Assembly (NCBI RefSeq): GCF_005877905.1
Contig: NZ_SWDV01000045.1
Coordinates: forward strand, 1-58,561
Direction of reading: 5' to 3'
Origin: Pseudomonas nicosulfuronedens
Lineage (GTDB): Bacteria; Pseudomonadota; Gammaproteobacteria; Pseudomonadales; Pseudomonadaceae
DNA: 58,561 bases
Positions 50,455 to 58,561 of the stretch are shown one piece after another (the first letter of the stretch is position 1; every line of letters begins with the position of its first letter). A program made the translations under genes and the position numbers. The notes under the pieces were generated by a model. The model did not search any database and was not told the origin of the DNA. It worked only from the letters and a program-made list of their open reading frames with translations.

Positions 50455-51315
50455 TCAGACCGCGAAAACCCCATCGCGGTAATCGCGCAGGGCTTGCTCG
50501 ATCTCCTCGCGGCTGTTCATCACGAACGGGCCGTACTGCACGATCGGTTCATTGAGCGGCTTGCCGGCCAGCAGCAGGACGCGTGCGCCCTTGTTGCTGG
50601 ACAGCTGGATCTCGTCGCCCTGGTCCAGGCGTACCAGACGGTTGGTGGCGACGGTCTCGTCACCTCGCTCGCCCGGCACCTGCAGCGATCCTTCATAGAC
50701 GTACAGCATCACCCGATGGCCCGCCGGAATGCGCGGAGCCACGGAGGCGCCCGCCGGCAGCACGAGGTCGTAGTAGTGCGGCTCGGTGCCGGGGCGTTGT
50801 ACAGCGCCATCGATGGCCGTCTTGCCATCGTCGAAGCGCCCGGCGATCACGGTCACACCCACGCCTTGCGCGGTGGTTACGCGGGGCACGTCTTCGGGTT
50901 CGATGTCGCGGTAGCCGGCCGGAGAGAGCTTGTCCTTCGCCGGCAGGTTCAGCCACAGCTGGAAGCCGCGCATGGCGCCTTCCACCTGCTCGGGCATCTC
51001 GCTGTGGATGATGCCGTGGGCGGCCGTCATCCACTGCACGCCACCGGGTTTGAGCAGGCCGGTATTGCCCAGGTGGTCCTCATGGCGCATGCGCCCTTCG
51101 AGCATGTAGGTGACGGTCTCGAAGCCACGGTGCGGGTGGGCCGGGAAGCCGGCGATGTAGTCGTCGGGGTTCTGCGTGTCGAACTGGTCGAGCATCAGGA
51201 ACGGATCGAATCGCTCGATGCCGGGGCCGCCGATCACTCGAGTCAGGCGCACGCCGGCGCCGTCGGAGGCCGGGTGGCCGATGTGCTGGTCGATCACGGT
51301 ACGTAAGCGGGTCAT
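50455..51315 (-). CDS. Pirin-family protein
   Basis: A protein of 286 residues with two cupin domains. The N-terminal metal site is visible as H-x-H (FPAHPHRGFETVTY) and H/E in HGIIHSEMP. Pirins are iron-binding; some have quercetinase activity, while others influence enzymes or regulators. Start at 51315, following a GGAGG site. Stands alone. Confidence 0.92.
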   Translation of the reverse strand: MTRLRTVIDQHIGHPASDGAGVRLTRVIGGPGIERFDPFLMLDQFDTQNPDDYIAGFPAHPHRGFETVTYMLEGRMRHEDHLGNTGLLKPGGVQWMTAAHGIIHSEMPEQVEGAMRGFQLWLNLPAKDKLSPAGYRDIEPEDVPRVTTAQGVGVTVIAGRFDDGKTAIDGAVQRPGTEPHYYDLVLPAGASVAPRIPAGHRVMLYVYEGSLQVPGERGDETVATNRLVRLDQGDEIQLSSNKGARVLLLAGKPLNEPIVQYGPFVMNSREEIEQALRDYRDGVFAV

Positions 51316-51456
51316 GGGGACCTCCTTGATCTGTGAATGGAGATCATCCTAGTCCCAATGGATGGATAAATGGTTGCGATTTTTTCGGATTAACTATCGA
51401 TAAAATTGATTGTTTGTCGAAAAAGCAAACCGCCGCCCGAGGGCGGCGGTTCCGGC

Positions 51457-52269
51457 TTACTCCTGGATCTGCAGGCGCCGGGCTTCGGTGTAGAAGTAGC
51501 GCAGCTTCTCGTACTCGAAGGGCGTGTTCATCTGCCCGTAGCGGAAGCCGTTGCTGTAACGCTTGTCGACGATCTCCAGTACCGGCAGCTCCCAGTAGTC
51601 GCTGCTGAGGTCGGAATAGTTCAGGTAGTTCACTTCGCGAGCGGCCACGAAGTCGGTGGCCAGCCCGCCCGTGTCGCGCAGGTTGGACGGGCCGAGGATC
51701 GGCAGCATCAGGTACGGGCCTTCCGGTACGCCCCAGTAGCCCAGGGTCTGGCCGAAGTCCTCGCTGACCTTGGGCAGGCCCATGGCGGTGGCCGGGTCCC
51801 ACAGGCCGCCGATGCCGAGGATGGTGTTGAACAGCAGCCGCGCAGTGCTATTGGCGGCACGTTCGCCCTTGAGCTGGGCGACGCTGTTGAGCAGGGTCGG
51901 CACCTCGCCCAGGTTGCTGAAGAAGTTGCTCACGCCGGTGCGCACGAAGCGCGGGGTGACGTACTCGTAGCCGTTCACCACGGGCAGGAACACCCATTCG
52001 TCGAAGCGGTAGTTGAAGTGGTAGACCCGGCGGTTCCACGACTCCCAGGGGTCATAGACGTTGAGGGCATCGAAGGTGGCGCGCTCGAACTCGCGCTGGT
52101 CCAGGCCGGGGTTGAACTTCAGTGCGTCCAGCGGGTGCTTGAAGCCGTCTTCGTCCGGCGCCATGTCGAATTTGGTGCTGGTGGGCGTCTTCACCGGTTG
52201 CGGCGTCTCGGCCTGAGCGAGGCCACAGGCCAGCAACAGGGCGAGGGTCCAGGAATGGCGGAATGGCAT
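51457..52269 (-). CDS. mlaA: MlaA (VacJ) outer-membrane lipid asymmetry lipoprotein
   Basis: A protein of about 270 residues with a lipoprotein signal ending LLLAC (C15) and the VacJ domain (about 65-265: NVYDPWESWNRRVYHFNYRFDEWVFLPVV). It removes phospholipids from the outer leaflet of the outer membrane and passes them to MlaC. The other mla genes are elsewhere. Start at 52269, chosen by the signal peptide. Four bases separate it from the stop of the upstream hydrolase gene. Confidence 0.93.
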   Translation of the reverse strand: MPFRHSWTLALLLACGLAQAETPQPVKTPTSTKFDMAPDEDGFKHPLDALKFNPGLDQREFERATFDALNVYDPWESWNRRVYHFNYRFDEWVFLPVVNGYEYVTPRFVRTGVSNFFSNLGEVPTLLNSVAQLKGERAANSTARLLFNTILGIGGLWDPATAMGLPKVSEDFGQTLGYWGVPEGPYLMLPILGPSNLRDTGGLATDFVAAREVNYLNYSDLSSDYWELPVLEIVDKRYSNGFRYGQMNTPFEYEKLRYFYTEARRLQIQE

Positions 52270-52273
52270 GGAG

Positions 52274-53623
52274 TCAGTTCCCTGTCTGCGCGGTGGCGAT
52301 GCCGGTAGCCGAGGCATCCTGTCCCTTGAGGAAGCCCAGCATGTCCTGGGCGTTCACGCGGTAGTTGAGGTTGCCGCAATGGCCGCCGCGCGGGTAGAGC
52401 GTCAGGCGATCACCGAAGGTGCGGCGCAGGAAGCCGATGTCCCCCGGCCCGAGGATGACGTCATCGGCGTTGTGCATGACGGCGATCTTCGGACTGTCGC
52501 GCAGGTAGTCCTCGAGCGCGTAGAGGCTGACCTGCTGGATCAGCTGCGGCAAGCTGCCGCCATCGTACTTGGCGCGCCACAGCGGCATCAGTTGGTCGGT
52601 CATGTAGCACTCGAAGTCGCACTGCATGGCGCGCTTGAAGAAGGGCGTCAGGCTGGTGCCTTCGGTGATCGGGTACTTGGGCGGGGTGATCAGGCCGCGG
52701 CGGTTGATCAGGTCGGAGGTGAAGGCGATGTCGGCAGAGGAGAAGCGGAATACCGCGCCGATCAGCATCGCCATCTCCTCGTTGGAAAGGTGCTGCTTGG
52801 ACTGCTGCAGGTCGAAGAGGAAGGCATCGTTGAGGTCGACGTAGCCCTTCTGATTGAAGTAGCGGGTCAGCTTGGCGAGGATCACCTGGTAGAAGGTGTT
52901 GGTGTCGTTGATGCCCTTGACCTCTGTCTGCACCATCTTGTCGAGGTTGCTGATCGAGGTATAGAGGTTCACTGGCGGGTTGAGCAGCAGCACGCGCTTG
53001 AAGTTGAAGCTGCGGCGGGTTTCATCGAGCTTGCTGACGAAGGCGGCATGCAGGGCGCCGAGGCTGTAGCCGGTCAGGTAGTAATCACTGACGGGCAGAT
53101 CCGGATGCTGCGCGCGTACGGCCTGCATGACCCGGTACAGGTCATCGGCGTCGTCGGGGGTATAGCCGGGCGTGGCGACGTGGGACGCGCCGACCATGAA
53201 GTCCCAGCTGGTCGGTGAGGACAGTTGCACCACATGGTAGCCGGCGTTGTAGAACAGGCGCTTGAGGTACTCCGGCGTGGTGCTGGAGTAGTTGGCACCG
53301 GTGCCGGCGATGATGAACACCAGCGGGGCCTCATGTTTCTGCCAGGCCAGCCGGTAGTGCAGCTTCTTCACCGGCCAGAAGTTGCTCGGCAACTCGTACT
53401 CCCGCTCAGGGCGCAGCTTGAGTGCGTAGTCCGACTGGCGGATGTCGTCGTCCGACGGCAACTGCGGGCGCAGATCCGGTGGGGTAGTGGCGATGGTCGC
53501 CTCGAATGGGTTGACCAACGGGTAGCCATAGCTGGCCTGATCGACGTCGCGGGCGAAAGCGGGCCCGGCGAGCCCCAGTGCGAGGCCGCCGATCAGGGCG
53601 GCCACGCGGCGAAGAAATGTCAT
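52274..53623 (-). CDS. Exported alpha/beta hydrolase (lipase-like)
   Basis: A protein of 449 residues with a signal peptide (1-24, AFA cleavage) and alpha/beta hydrolase features: nucleophile motif GYSLGA, HNADDVILGPGD as acid region and a late His in RGGHCGNLNYR. It probably cleaves esters in the periplasm or outer membrane. It immediately precedes mlaA in one operon, which suggests work on phospholipids or their products. Substrate unproven. Confidence 0.85.
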   Translation of the reverse strand: MTFLRRVAALIGGLALGLAGPAFARDVDQASYGYPLVNPFEATIATTPPDLRPQLPSDDDIRQSDYALKLRPEREYELPSNFWPVKKLHYRLAWQKHEAPLVFIIAGTGANYSSTTPEYLKRLFYNAGYHVVQLSSPTSWDFMVGASHVATPGYTPDDADDLYRVMQAVRAQHPDLPVSDYYLTGYSLGALHAAFVSKLDETRRSFNFKRVLLLNPPVNLYTSISNLDKMVQTEVKGINDTNTFYQVILAKLTRYFNQKGYVDLNDAFLFDLQQSKQHLSNEEMAMLIGAVFRFSSADIAFTSDLINRRGLITPPKYPITEGTSLTPFFKRAMQCDFECYMTDQLMPLWRAKYDGGSLPQLIQQVSLYALEDYLRDSPKIAVMHNADDVILGPGDIGFLRRTFGDRLTLYPRGGHCGNLNYRVNAQDMLGFLKGQDASATGIATAQTGN

Positions 53624-53708
53624 GGTTCGGAGTCCTTTCAAGAGGAGGCCAACTCTAGGGTGACCGCGCATTAAGACCAGCACATTTCCCACAAGTGCGA
53701 TCTGCGTT

Positions 53709-54194
53709 TCAGCCCTTGCGCGCCAGATCACGCAAGGCATCGCCGGTTAGACGATAGACGGTCCACTCGTCCTGCGGGCGTGCGCCGAGACTGCGGTAGA
53801 AGCCGATGGCGGGTTCGTTCCAGTCCAGCACCGACCATTCCAGGCGCCCGCAGTCGCGCTCCACCGCCAACCGGGCCAGCTCCGTGAGCAGCGCCTTGCC
53901 CAGGCCGGCGCCGCGGGCGGCCGGGCGCACGTAGAGGTCCTCGAGGTAGAGGCCGGGCTGGCTGAGCCAGGTCGAGTAGTTGTGGAAGAACAGTGCGAAC
54001 CCCTGGGCCTCGCCGTCCACTTCACCGATCAGTACTTCGGCATAGGGACGCGGCCCGAACAGGTGGTCGTGCATGCGCCGGGCATCGGCTTTCACCTCGT
54101 GGACCAGTTTTTCGTAGTCGGCCAGTTCGCGAATCAGGTCAAGAATCAGCGGGATGTCCTCAGGGACGGCGGGGCGCAGGGTGACGTGGGGCAT
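53709..54194 (-). CDS. GNAT-family N-acetyltransferase
   Basis: A protein of 161 residues with the acetyl-CoA motif VRPAARGAGLGKALLTEL (about 91-108) and WSVLDWNEPAIGFYRSLGA near 120-140. It resembles the diamine (spermidine/spermine) N-acetyltransferase group. The start at 54194 has an AAGGA site. Substrate unknown. Confidence 0.88.
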   Translation of the reverse strand: MPHVTLRPAVPEDIPLILDLIRELADYEKLVHEVKADARRMHDHLFGPRPYAEVLIGEVDGEAQGFALFFHNYSTWLSQPGLYLEDLYVRPAARGAGLGKALLTELARLAVERDCGRLEWSVLDWNEPAIGFYRSLGARPQDEWTVYRLTGDALRDLARKG

Positions 54195-54263
54195 GGGTAA
54201 TTCCTTGCGGAGCGAAATGCCCGGAGCATGACCAAAGCCTCGCGCTGCTGGCAACCGGTCACT

Positions 54264-54830
54264 TCAGTAGCGCTCCAGGCTCTCCACCCAGATCAACTCG
54301 CAGGCGCCGGCGCCCGTGTCCTCGCGGGTCAGCGAGCTGACCCAGCGCCAGCCGTCGTCGCCTTCCACGCGCACCAGCTTGCCGGACAAACGCACGTGCT
54401 CGCCGGCGCTGACCTGGGCCAGGGTGTGCGCCACGCCATCATTGGCCGGGATCATGTGCATGTTGGCGGCGTGGGTCTCCAGCTCGCGACGGGGAATCGG
54501 CAACCGGTCGGCATGCCAGTAGAACCAGCGGTTGCCCTGGGTGATGCGGATATCGGCCAGTACTTTCGGGTCTTCCATCGGCCCCCAGCCGAGGGCGAGG
54601 TCGGTGGGCGACAGCTCAGCCTCGCGGCCCAGACGGTAATCCTCGCGGCCCAGCACGCGAGCCTCGATGCTGAAGTCCTGCAACGGATAGATGGAATAGC
54701 GCTCGACGCGAAAGCCGCCATCGGACAGCACCTGGCTGTGCTGCTGCGGTGCCTGGGGGCGGTCGGTTGGCCACAGCCACCAGAAGCTGGCGGCCACGCA
54801 GACCAGCAGGAACAGGGTCGATCGCTTCAT
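54264..54830 (-). CDS. Hypothetical exported protein
   Basis: A protein of 188 residues with an N-terminal hydrophobic segment (about 5-21), acting as a signal anchor or signal peptide. The rest contains SIYPLQDFSIEARVLGREDYRLGREAELSPTDLALGWGPM and a Trp/Arg-rich end. I recall proteins like this in Pseudomonas but no assigned function. The start at 54830 was chosen because it gives the hydrophobic start. Divergent from the next gene. Confidence 0.75.
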   Translation of the reverse strand: MKRSTLFLLVCVAASFWWLWPTDRPQAPQQHSQVLSDGGFRVERYSIYPLQDFSIEARVLGREDYRLGREAELSPTDLALGWGPMEDPKVLADIRITQGNRWFYWHADRLPIPRRELETHAANMHMIPANDGVAHTLAQVSAGEHVRLSGKLVRVEGDDGWRWVSSLTREDTGAGACELIWVESLERY

Positions 54831-54942
54831 CGAAGGCTCCGTGGGTGGGGGAAGTTTACGCAGGGATTGGCCCCTCTTGCATCGGCCCCTGCGCTGGTTA
54901 TGCTGGGCGCCGATTTCCCGCCTGCTCCGGAGTAGTGGCGCC

Positions 54943-55314
54943 ATGTCCCGTCGTTTGCCCCTGATTCTCCTGCTGCTCGCCTTGGCGCTCTGGCTCGCCG
55001 CCAGCTACGGCGTGCGTTTCGGGCTGATGGAGGATGGTCGCTGGGTCGGTCTCTGCGCCGATGAAGCCACGCGCTGGGAATGCGGCGTGCGTTCGCAACT
55101 GGGCTGGGCGATCCACTTCGGCGTGTTCGGCAAGCTCGCGCTGGGCTTTTCGCTGCTGGCCTTCTTTGTACCGCGCCAGGCGGGCTGGTGGCTGGCCGTG
55201 CTGGCAATGCTGGTCACGCTGCCGGCGTTGGTGCTGTACAACGCCGGGCTGGCCGTCTTCGCGGTGGTGCTGGCGGGATTGCGCCTGGTGCGGGCGCCGG
55301 GCGCTGAGTCTTAG
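54943..55314 (+). CDS. Hypothetical small membrane protein
   Basis: A protein of 123 residues with about three transmembrane segments (4-22, 55-78, 83-115) and a short periplasmic loop (LCADEATRWECGVRSQ) that has two cysteines. Function not recognised. The start at 54943 follows a GGAGTAG-type site. Its stop overlaps the end of the convergent GH17 gene by four bases. Confidence 0.75.
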   Translation: MSRRLPLILLLLALALWLAASYGVRFGLMEDGRWVGLCADEATRWECGVRSQLGWAIHFGVFGKLALGFSLLAFFVPRQAGWWLAVLAMLVTLPALVLYNAGLAVFAVVLAGLRLVRAPGAES

Positions 55315-56870
55315 GCCCTTCGTTCTACTGGACGTCGCCCGCGCAACAGCGCGCCCAGCAGGAGCAGGCTCACCGCCGCCCAGCCCAGGGCCTGAAGATT
55401 GCTCGGTCCTTCCATCGCCAGCTGTACGGGAATGCCGACGGCGATGATCAATGCCAGCAGCAGTGCTTCGCGGCGTGGCGCATCAGCCGGACGGCACAGA
55501 TAGACCAGTGCCGGGAACAGCAGGGCTGCACTGGGGAAACTGCGGTAGCGCGCATCGAAGACCATCCCGAGCATCAGCACTGCGCCAGCGAAACCGGCAG
55601 CTGCCAGCCACAGGCCGGCACGCCGTTGCAGCCAATCGAAGGCTACCAGGCGCCAGCCCGTGCGGTCCGACAACGCCAGGCTGACATGCAGCAGCACCAG
55701 CAGGTTGAGGACGGTCAGCGCCGCCGCCCAGAGCCATTCGCCCCAGAAGCGGCTGGTGATTACCGACAGCTCCAGCCACAAGCCGATGCAGCCGGCACCC
55801 AACGCGCCGGCCAGAGGCAGCAGAAAAGCACTACGGGCAGAAGCGGGGCGGCCGCCCACCAGCAGCCCGCCGAGCAGGATCACACCGGAAAGCCCCAGCC
55901 ACAGCGGCCAGCCCGGTAGGTTGCTGACCGGTCCGGCGAGCACGCCTTTCTCTTCGCGGTCGGCGCTGAAGAGCCCCCAGTAACCACCCACTGCGCCTTC
56001 GCTCTGGCGCTTCCAGGGCTGGTCGAAGGCTTCGATCAGGTTGTAGTGCCAGCCTTTCTCTTCGGCCATGTGCACGAAGCCACGGATGAAGCGCGCCTCG
56101 TTGACCCGGCTGGGCAGGGCTGTTTCGCGCTGGCGGCCCTCGCTGGGCCAGCCGGTTTCGCCGATGAGAATGTCCTTGGGCGCGAACTCGCGGCCGAAGT
56201 CCTCGCGGATCTTCGCCACATGGGCGAGGGCGTCGTCGATGCTGCGCGGGTTGTCTTCCCAATAGGGCAGCAGGTGGATGGTGATGAAGTCCACTGCCGG
56301 GGCAATCTCCGGGTGCTGGTGCCAGAAGTCCCAGACGTCCGCATAGGTCACCGGCTGGCGCACCCGGGTCTTCACCTTGTGTATCAGCCCGGCCAGGTAA
56401 CGCCCGGTGACCTCCTTGCGCAGCAGGGTCTCGTTACCGACGATCACTGCCTGCACCACGTCCGGGTATTCGTTGGCTGCCTTGATCAGTGCCTCGACTT
56501 CACGCTCGGTATCCACCGGGTTAGCGTTGACCCAGGCGCCGAGCATCAGCTTCAGGCCGTGCTTGCGCGCCAGCGCCGGGATGCCTTCCAGGCCGGTCAT
56601 GGAATAGGTGCGCACACACTCGAAGCGCGTCGCCAGGAGCGCCAGGTCGGCGTCCATCTGTTCCGGGCGCAGCACGAAAGGCTGGTCGAAGGGCGACTGG
56701 TCCTTGGCGAACGGGCTGTAGGACGCGCATTGCAGCTTGTGCGTGGGCGTGGCCGCGTCGGGCAGGACCACCGGCTTGCCCAGGCCGTACCAGAGCCCGC
56801 AGAGGGCGGTCAGGGCAAGCAGCAGGGCGACGCAGTAGGGGAGGAGCGGAAAGCGCGAGGACTGTGGCAT
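55311..56870 (-). CDS. GH17-type beta-glucanosyltransferase with membrane tail
   Basis: A protein of 519 residues. After an N-terminal signal anchor, a GH17 domain (about 45-310) has the acid/base Glu in VGNETLL (E147) and the nucleophile Glu in ILIGETGWPSEG (E238). The C-terminal 200 residues contain about six or seven transmembrane segments. Such proteins build or remodel beta-1,3- or beta-1,6-glucan in the periplasm, e.g. cyclic glucans; the NdvB domain is a relative. Substrate not proved. Confidence 0.85.
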   Translation of the reverse strand: MPQSSRFPLLPYCVALLLALTALCGLWYGLGKPVVLPDAATPTHKLQCASYSPFAKDQSPFDQPFVLRPEQMDADLALLATRFECVRTYSMTGLEGIPALARKHGLKLMLGAWVNANPVDTEREVEALIKAANEYPDVVQAVIVGNETLLRKEVTGRYLAGLIHKVKTRVRQPVTYADVWDFWHQHPEIAPAVDFITIHLLPYWEDNPRSIDDALAHVAKIREDFGREFAPKDILIGETGWPSEGRQRETALPSRVNEARFIRGFVHMAEEKGWHYNLIEAFDQPWKRQSEGAVGGYWGLFSADREEKGVLAGPVSNLPGWPLWLGLSGVILLGGLLVGGRPASARSAFLLPLAGALGAGCIGLWLELSVITSRFWGEWLWAAALTVLNLLVLLHVSLALSDRTGWRLVAFDWLQRRAGLWLAAAGFAGAVLMLGMVFDARYRSFPSAALLFPALVYLCRPADAPRREALLLALIIAVGIPVQLAMEGPSNLQALGWAAVSLLLLGALLRGRRPVERRA

Positions 56871-56944
56871 GGGGGCACGCGAACCGTGGCGAGGCGCGCA
56901 TCTTAGCAACGCCGTTGGCCGCCGTCAGTGCCCGCGCGGGGCAC

Positions 56945-57166
56945 TCAGGCGTGGCGGTGAATCCAGTTGTGCGTCGGCGCCGACTCGCCTGCGGCGTTGC
57001 CCTCGATACGCTTCCAGAATTTCTCGTGGAAGTGGAAGCCGACCGCGTTGCACAGCGGCTCGACGATTGCCACCAGGCCGCCCACGGTGATGCTGCCGGT
57101 CAGCGCATAGGCGACGCTGAAGGCGATGGCGAAGTGCATCAGGGTGAAGGTGACGGTCTTGAGCAT
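56945..57166 (-). CDS. DUF2061 membrane protein
   Basis: A protein of 73 residues with the DUF2061 pattern: MLKTVTFTLMHFAIAFSVAYALTGSITVGGLVAIVEPLCNAV with two transmembrane parts and a basic C-terminal HEKFW. It is a widespread family of unknown function. Start at 57166 follows a weak GGAGG-type site. Left neighbour of the betX control region. Confidence 0.8.
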   Translation of the reverse strand: MLKTVTFTLMHFAIAFSVAYALTGSITVGGLVAIVEPLCNAVGFHFHEKFWKRIEGNAAGESAPTHNWIHRHA

Positions 57167-57274
57167 GATGGCGATCCTCCGGGTGAGAATGATTCTCAGT
57201 TGCTTGAAGGCTACTGCTCGGGAACCCCGACGGATAATCGAGCCTCTGTATGACGGCGATAGGCCGGCACCGCC

Positions 57275-57323
57275 GTCGTGGATGGAATGGCGCGGTCGTG
57301 GATGGACGGGTTCTGTCGTGGAT
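57275..57323. promoter_or_regulatory. Three direct repeats with 20-base period upstream of betX
   Basis: GTCGTGGAT begins at 57275, 57295 and 57315, exactly 20 bases apart. In the first two copies GGA follows. They lie 130-180 bases before the betX start. Such phased repeats are typical binding sites of a regulator that stacks along the helix. Confidence 0.55.
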
Positions 57324-57452
57324 CGGACCGTTTGGCGTCGCTCTCAGAGCAGTTCGCCATCAGCGGGCGCCGATCATGAAAGGGCGGCCAAGACCGCGAA
57401 TGGCGCCGGGGCCACTCGGACGCTGCAACGAAAAAATCACGGGGAGAAAACC

Positions 57453-58307
57453 ATGACAATGATGCGACGCCTGTTGGGCCTGGGCGCAGGTCTGGTGCTG
57501 TCGGCGGCGGCCGGGCTGGCCGGTGCGGCGGCCAAGCCGGAAATCACCATCGGTTATGTGGACGGCTGGTCGGACAGCGTGGCGACCACCCACGTCGCCG
57601 CCGAGATCATGCGCGAGAAGCTCGGCTACCAGGTCAAGCTGATGCCGGTGGCCGCCGGCATCATGTGGCAGGGCGTGGCGCGCGGCAAACTCGACGCCAT
57701 GCTCTCCGCCTGGCTGCCGGTCACCCATGGCGCCTACTACGAGAAGATGAAGGACAAGGTCACCAACCTGGGCGTGAACTACCCGGGCGCGAAGATCGGC
57801 CTGATCGTGCCCGAGTACGTGAAAGCCAACAGCATCGAAGACCTCAAGGCGCAGAAGGATGACTTCGGCGGTCGCATCGTCGGCATCGACGCCGGCGCCG
57901 GGGTGATGCTCAAGACCGACCAGGCGATCAAGGACTACGGCCTGGACTACAAGCTGGTGGCCAGCTCCGGCAGCGGCATGATCGCCGAGCTGACCCGCGC
58001 CGAGAACGACAAGAAGGCCATCGCCGTGACCGGCTGGATTCCGCACTGGATGTTCGCCAAGTGGAAACTGAAGTTCCTCGAAGACCCGAAAAAGGTCTAT
58101 GGCGAAGAAGAGCACGTCGACAGCGTCGCCAACCCGGCGCTGGAGAAGAAGGCACCGGAAGTCTGGGCCTTCCTGAAGAAATTCCAGTGGAAGGACGGCC
58201 AGGAAATCGGCGAAGTGATGCTCGCCGTGCAGAACGGCGAGAAGCCGGAAGTGGCCGCCAAGAAGTGGGTCGAGGCGCATCCGGATCGGGTGAAGGAGTG
58301 GCTGTAA
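57453..58307 (+). CDS. betX: Glycine betaine-type substrate-binding protein BetX
   Basis: A protein of 284 residues. Signal peptide (1-26, AGA cleavage), then the OpuAC-like fold (KPEITIGYVDGWSDSVATTHVAAEIMREKLG). Trp residues in DGWSD, IMWQG, AWLPV and WIPHWMF would form the aromatic cage for the trimethylammonium group. No permease or ATPase genes follow, matching P. aeruginosa BetX, which works with the shared Cbc transporter. A strong GGGGAG site precedes the ATG; a terminator follows. Confidence 0.88.
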   Translation: MTMMRRLLGLGAGLVLSAAAGLAGAAAKPEITIGYVDGWSDSVATTHVAAEIMREKLGYQVKLMPVAAGIMWQGVARGKLDAMLSAWLPVTHGAYYEKMKDKVTNLGVNYPGAKIGLIVPEYVKANSIEDLKAQKDDFGGRIVGIDAGAGVMLKTDQAIKDYGLDYKLVASSGSGMIAELTRAENDKKAIAVTGWIPHWMFAKWKLKFLEDPKKVYGEEEHVDSVANPALEKKAPEVWAFLKKFQWKDGQEIGEVMLAVQNGEKPEVAAKKWVEAHPDRVKEWL

Positions 58308-58339
58308 TCCGTTAGCCCCTGCTTTCCCGCGACACCGAA

Positions 58340-58379
58340 AAATCCCCCGCGAACCATGGTGTTCGTGGGGGATTTTTTA
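58340..58379 (+). terminator. Rho-independent terminator of betX
   Basis: AATCCCCC and GGGGGATT pair around an inner CGAAC/GTTCG stem, followed by TTTTTATT. Confidence 0.9.
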
Positions 58380-58494
58380 TTGGCAGCATGTTTGATAAAA
58401 CCAGTGTGGTATCGGTGCTTGCTACTGCTCGTCTTATTGTGGAGCGGGGCAGCTCTTGGCGGCGGCTTTTAATGCTTTATCATGGTCCAAGTAG

Positions 58495-58561
58495 GTTTCG
58501 AAAGGAACGCTAATACCGCATACGTCCTACGGGAGAAAGCAGGGGACCTTCGGGCCTTGCG
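58495..58561 (+). rRNA. Internal 16S rRNA fragment (about E. coli 150-217)
   Basis: GTTTCGAAAGGAACGCTAAT and the bases to the window end read as Pseudomonas 16S rRNA helices in the first variable region. The preceding bases 58381-58494 are not 16S apart from a weak match to the gene start (TTTATCATGG). The first 150 bases of the gene are thus missing, so this is a fragment or a chimeric junction. Confidence 0.75.

Overview
The window reads as chromosomal DNA of a GC-rich Pseudomonas close to the P. aeruginosa lineage. Three things support this: the protein families and their order (mxtR-type sensor, GNAT, AraC, TonB receptor, LplT-PlsC fusion, cold-shock protein, SMR exporter, BASS transporter, rdgC, tRNA-Val/tRNA-Asp, FKBP, prc, apeB, minCDE, lpxL, pirin, mlaA, betX), which from memory resembles the PA3236-PA3271 block of PAO1; the REP/REPIN repeats built on a GTAGGAGCGAGC...GCTCGCGAA core; and a 67-base Pseudomonas-like 16S rRNA piece at the right edge. 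No database search was possible.

Layout. 1-1.5 kb is accessory-looking: a terminator, gene-poor DNA with a 12-G run, a Mu-Com-like zinc ribbon and a HEAT-repeat protein. 1.5-7.7 kb holds small housekeeping or hypothetical genes (AhpD-like, GreA/B-like, FlxA-like, RcnB-like), a RES/Xre toxin-antitoxin pair and rmuC. 7.8-13.9 kb carries a four-gene leftward operon (M24 peptidase homologue, EphD-like epoxide hydrolase-SDR fusion, diiron-like PF10118 protein, DAO-family flavoprotein) facing a MerR regulator. 13.9-28 kb is regulators and membrane proteins, including a complete MxtR/CrbS-type transporter-kinase and a guanidine-II riboswitch in front of a Gdx/SugE exporter. 28-37 kb has two tRNAs, FKBP, a group of small regulatory-looking genes, an EAL-CBS-GGDEF protein and the Prc protease. 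37.4-43.6 kb is a tightly overlapping importer operon (binding protein, phosphodiesterase-like enzyme, two permeases, ATPase, HAD phosphatase) controlled by a divergent GntR/UTRA regulator. 43.8-58.3 kb is mostly cell-envelope and division genes (apeB, rluA-like, minCDE, lpxL, patatin, pirin, mlaA, GH17, betX).

How the genes work together. The two regions most likely to be under-described are (i) the MerR-controlled operon, whose members could form an oxidation path from diiron enzyme to epoxide hydrolase to short-chain dehydrogenase, with a flavoprotein and an M24 homologue of unclear role, and (ii) the GntR-importer-phosphodiesterase-HAD operon, which looks like uptake plus two-step dephosphorylation of an unidentified organophosphate or phosphonate. 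Several regulatory DNA signals are visible directly: palindromes in front of merR and the importer operon, three direct repeats with an exact 20-base period upstream of betX, an 11-base-spaced direct repeat upstream of the TonB receptor, and paired DnaA-box-like inverted repeats at 6.06 and 29.7 kb. The right edge (about 58.49 kb on) joins unrelated sequence to an internal piece of 16S rRNA and may be an assembly artefact.
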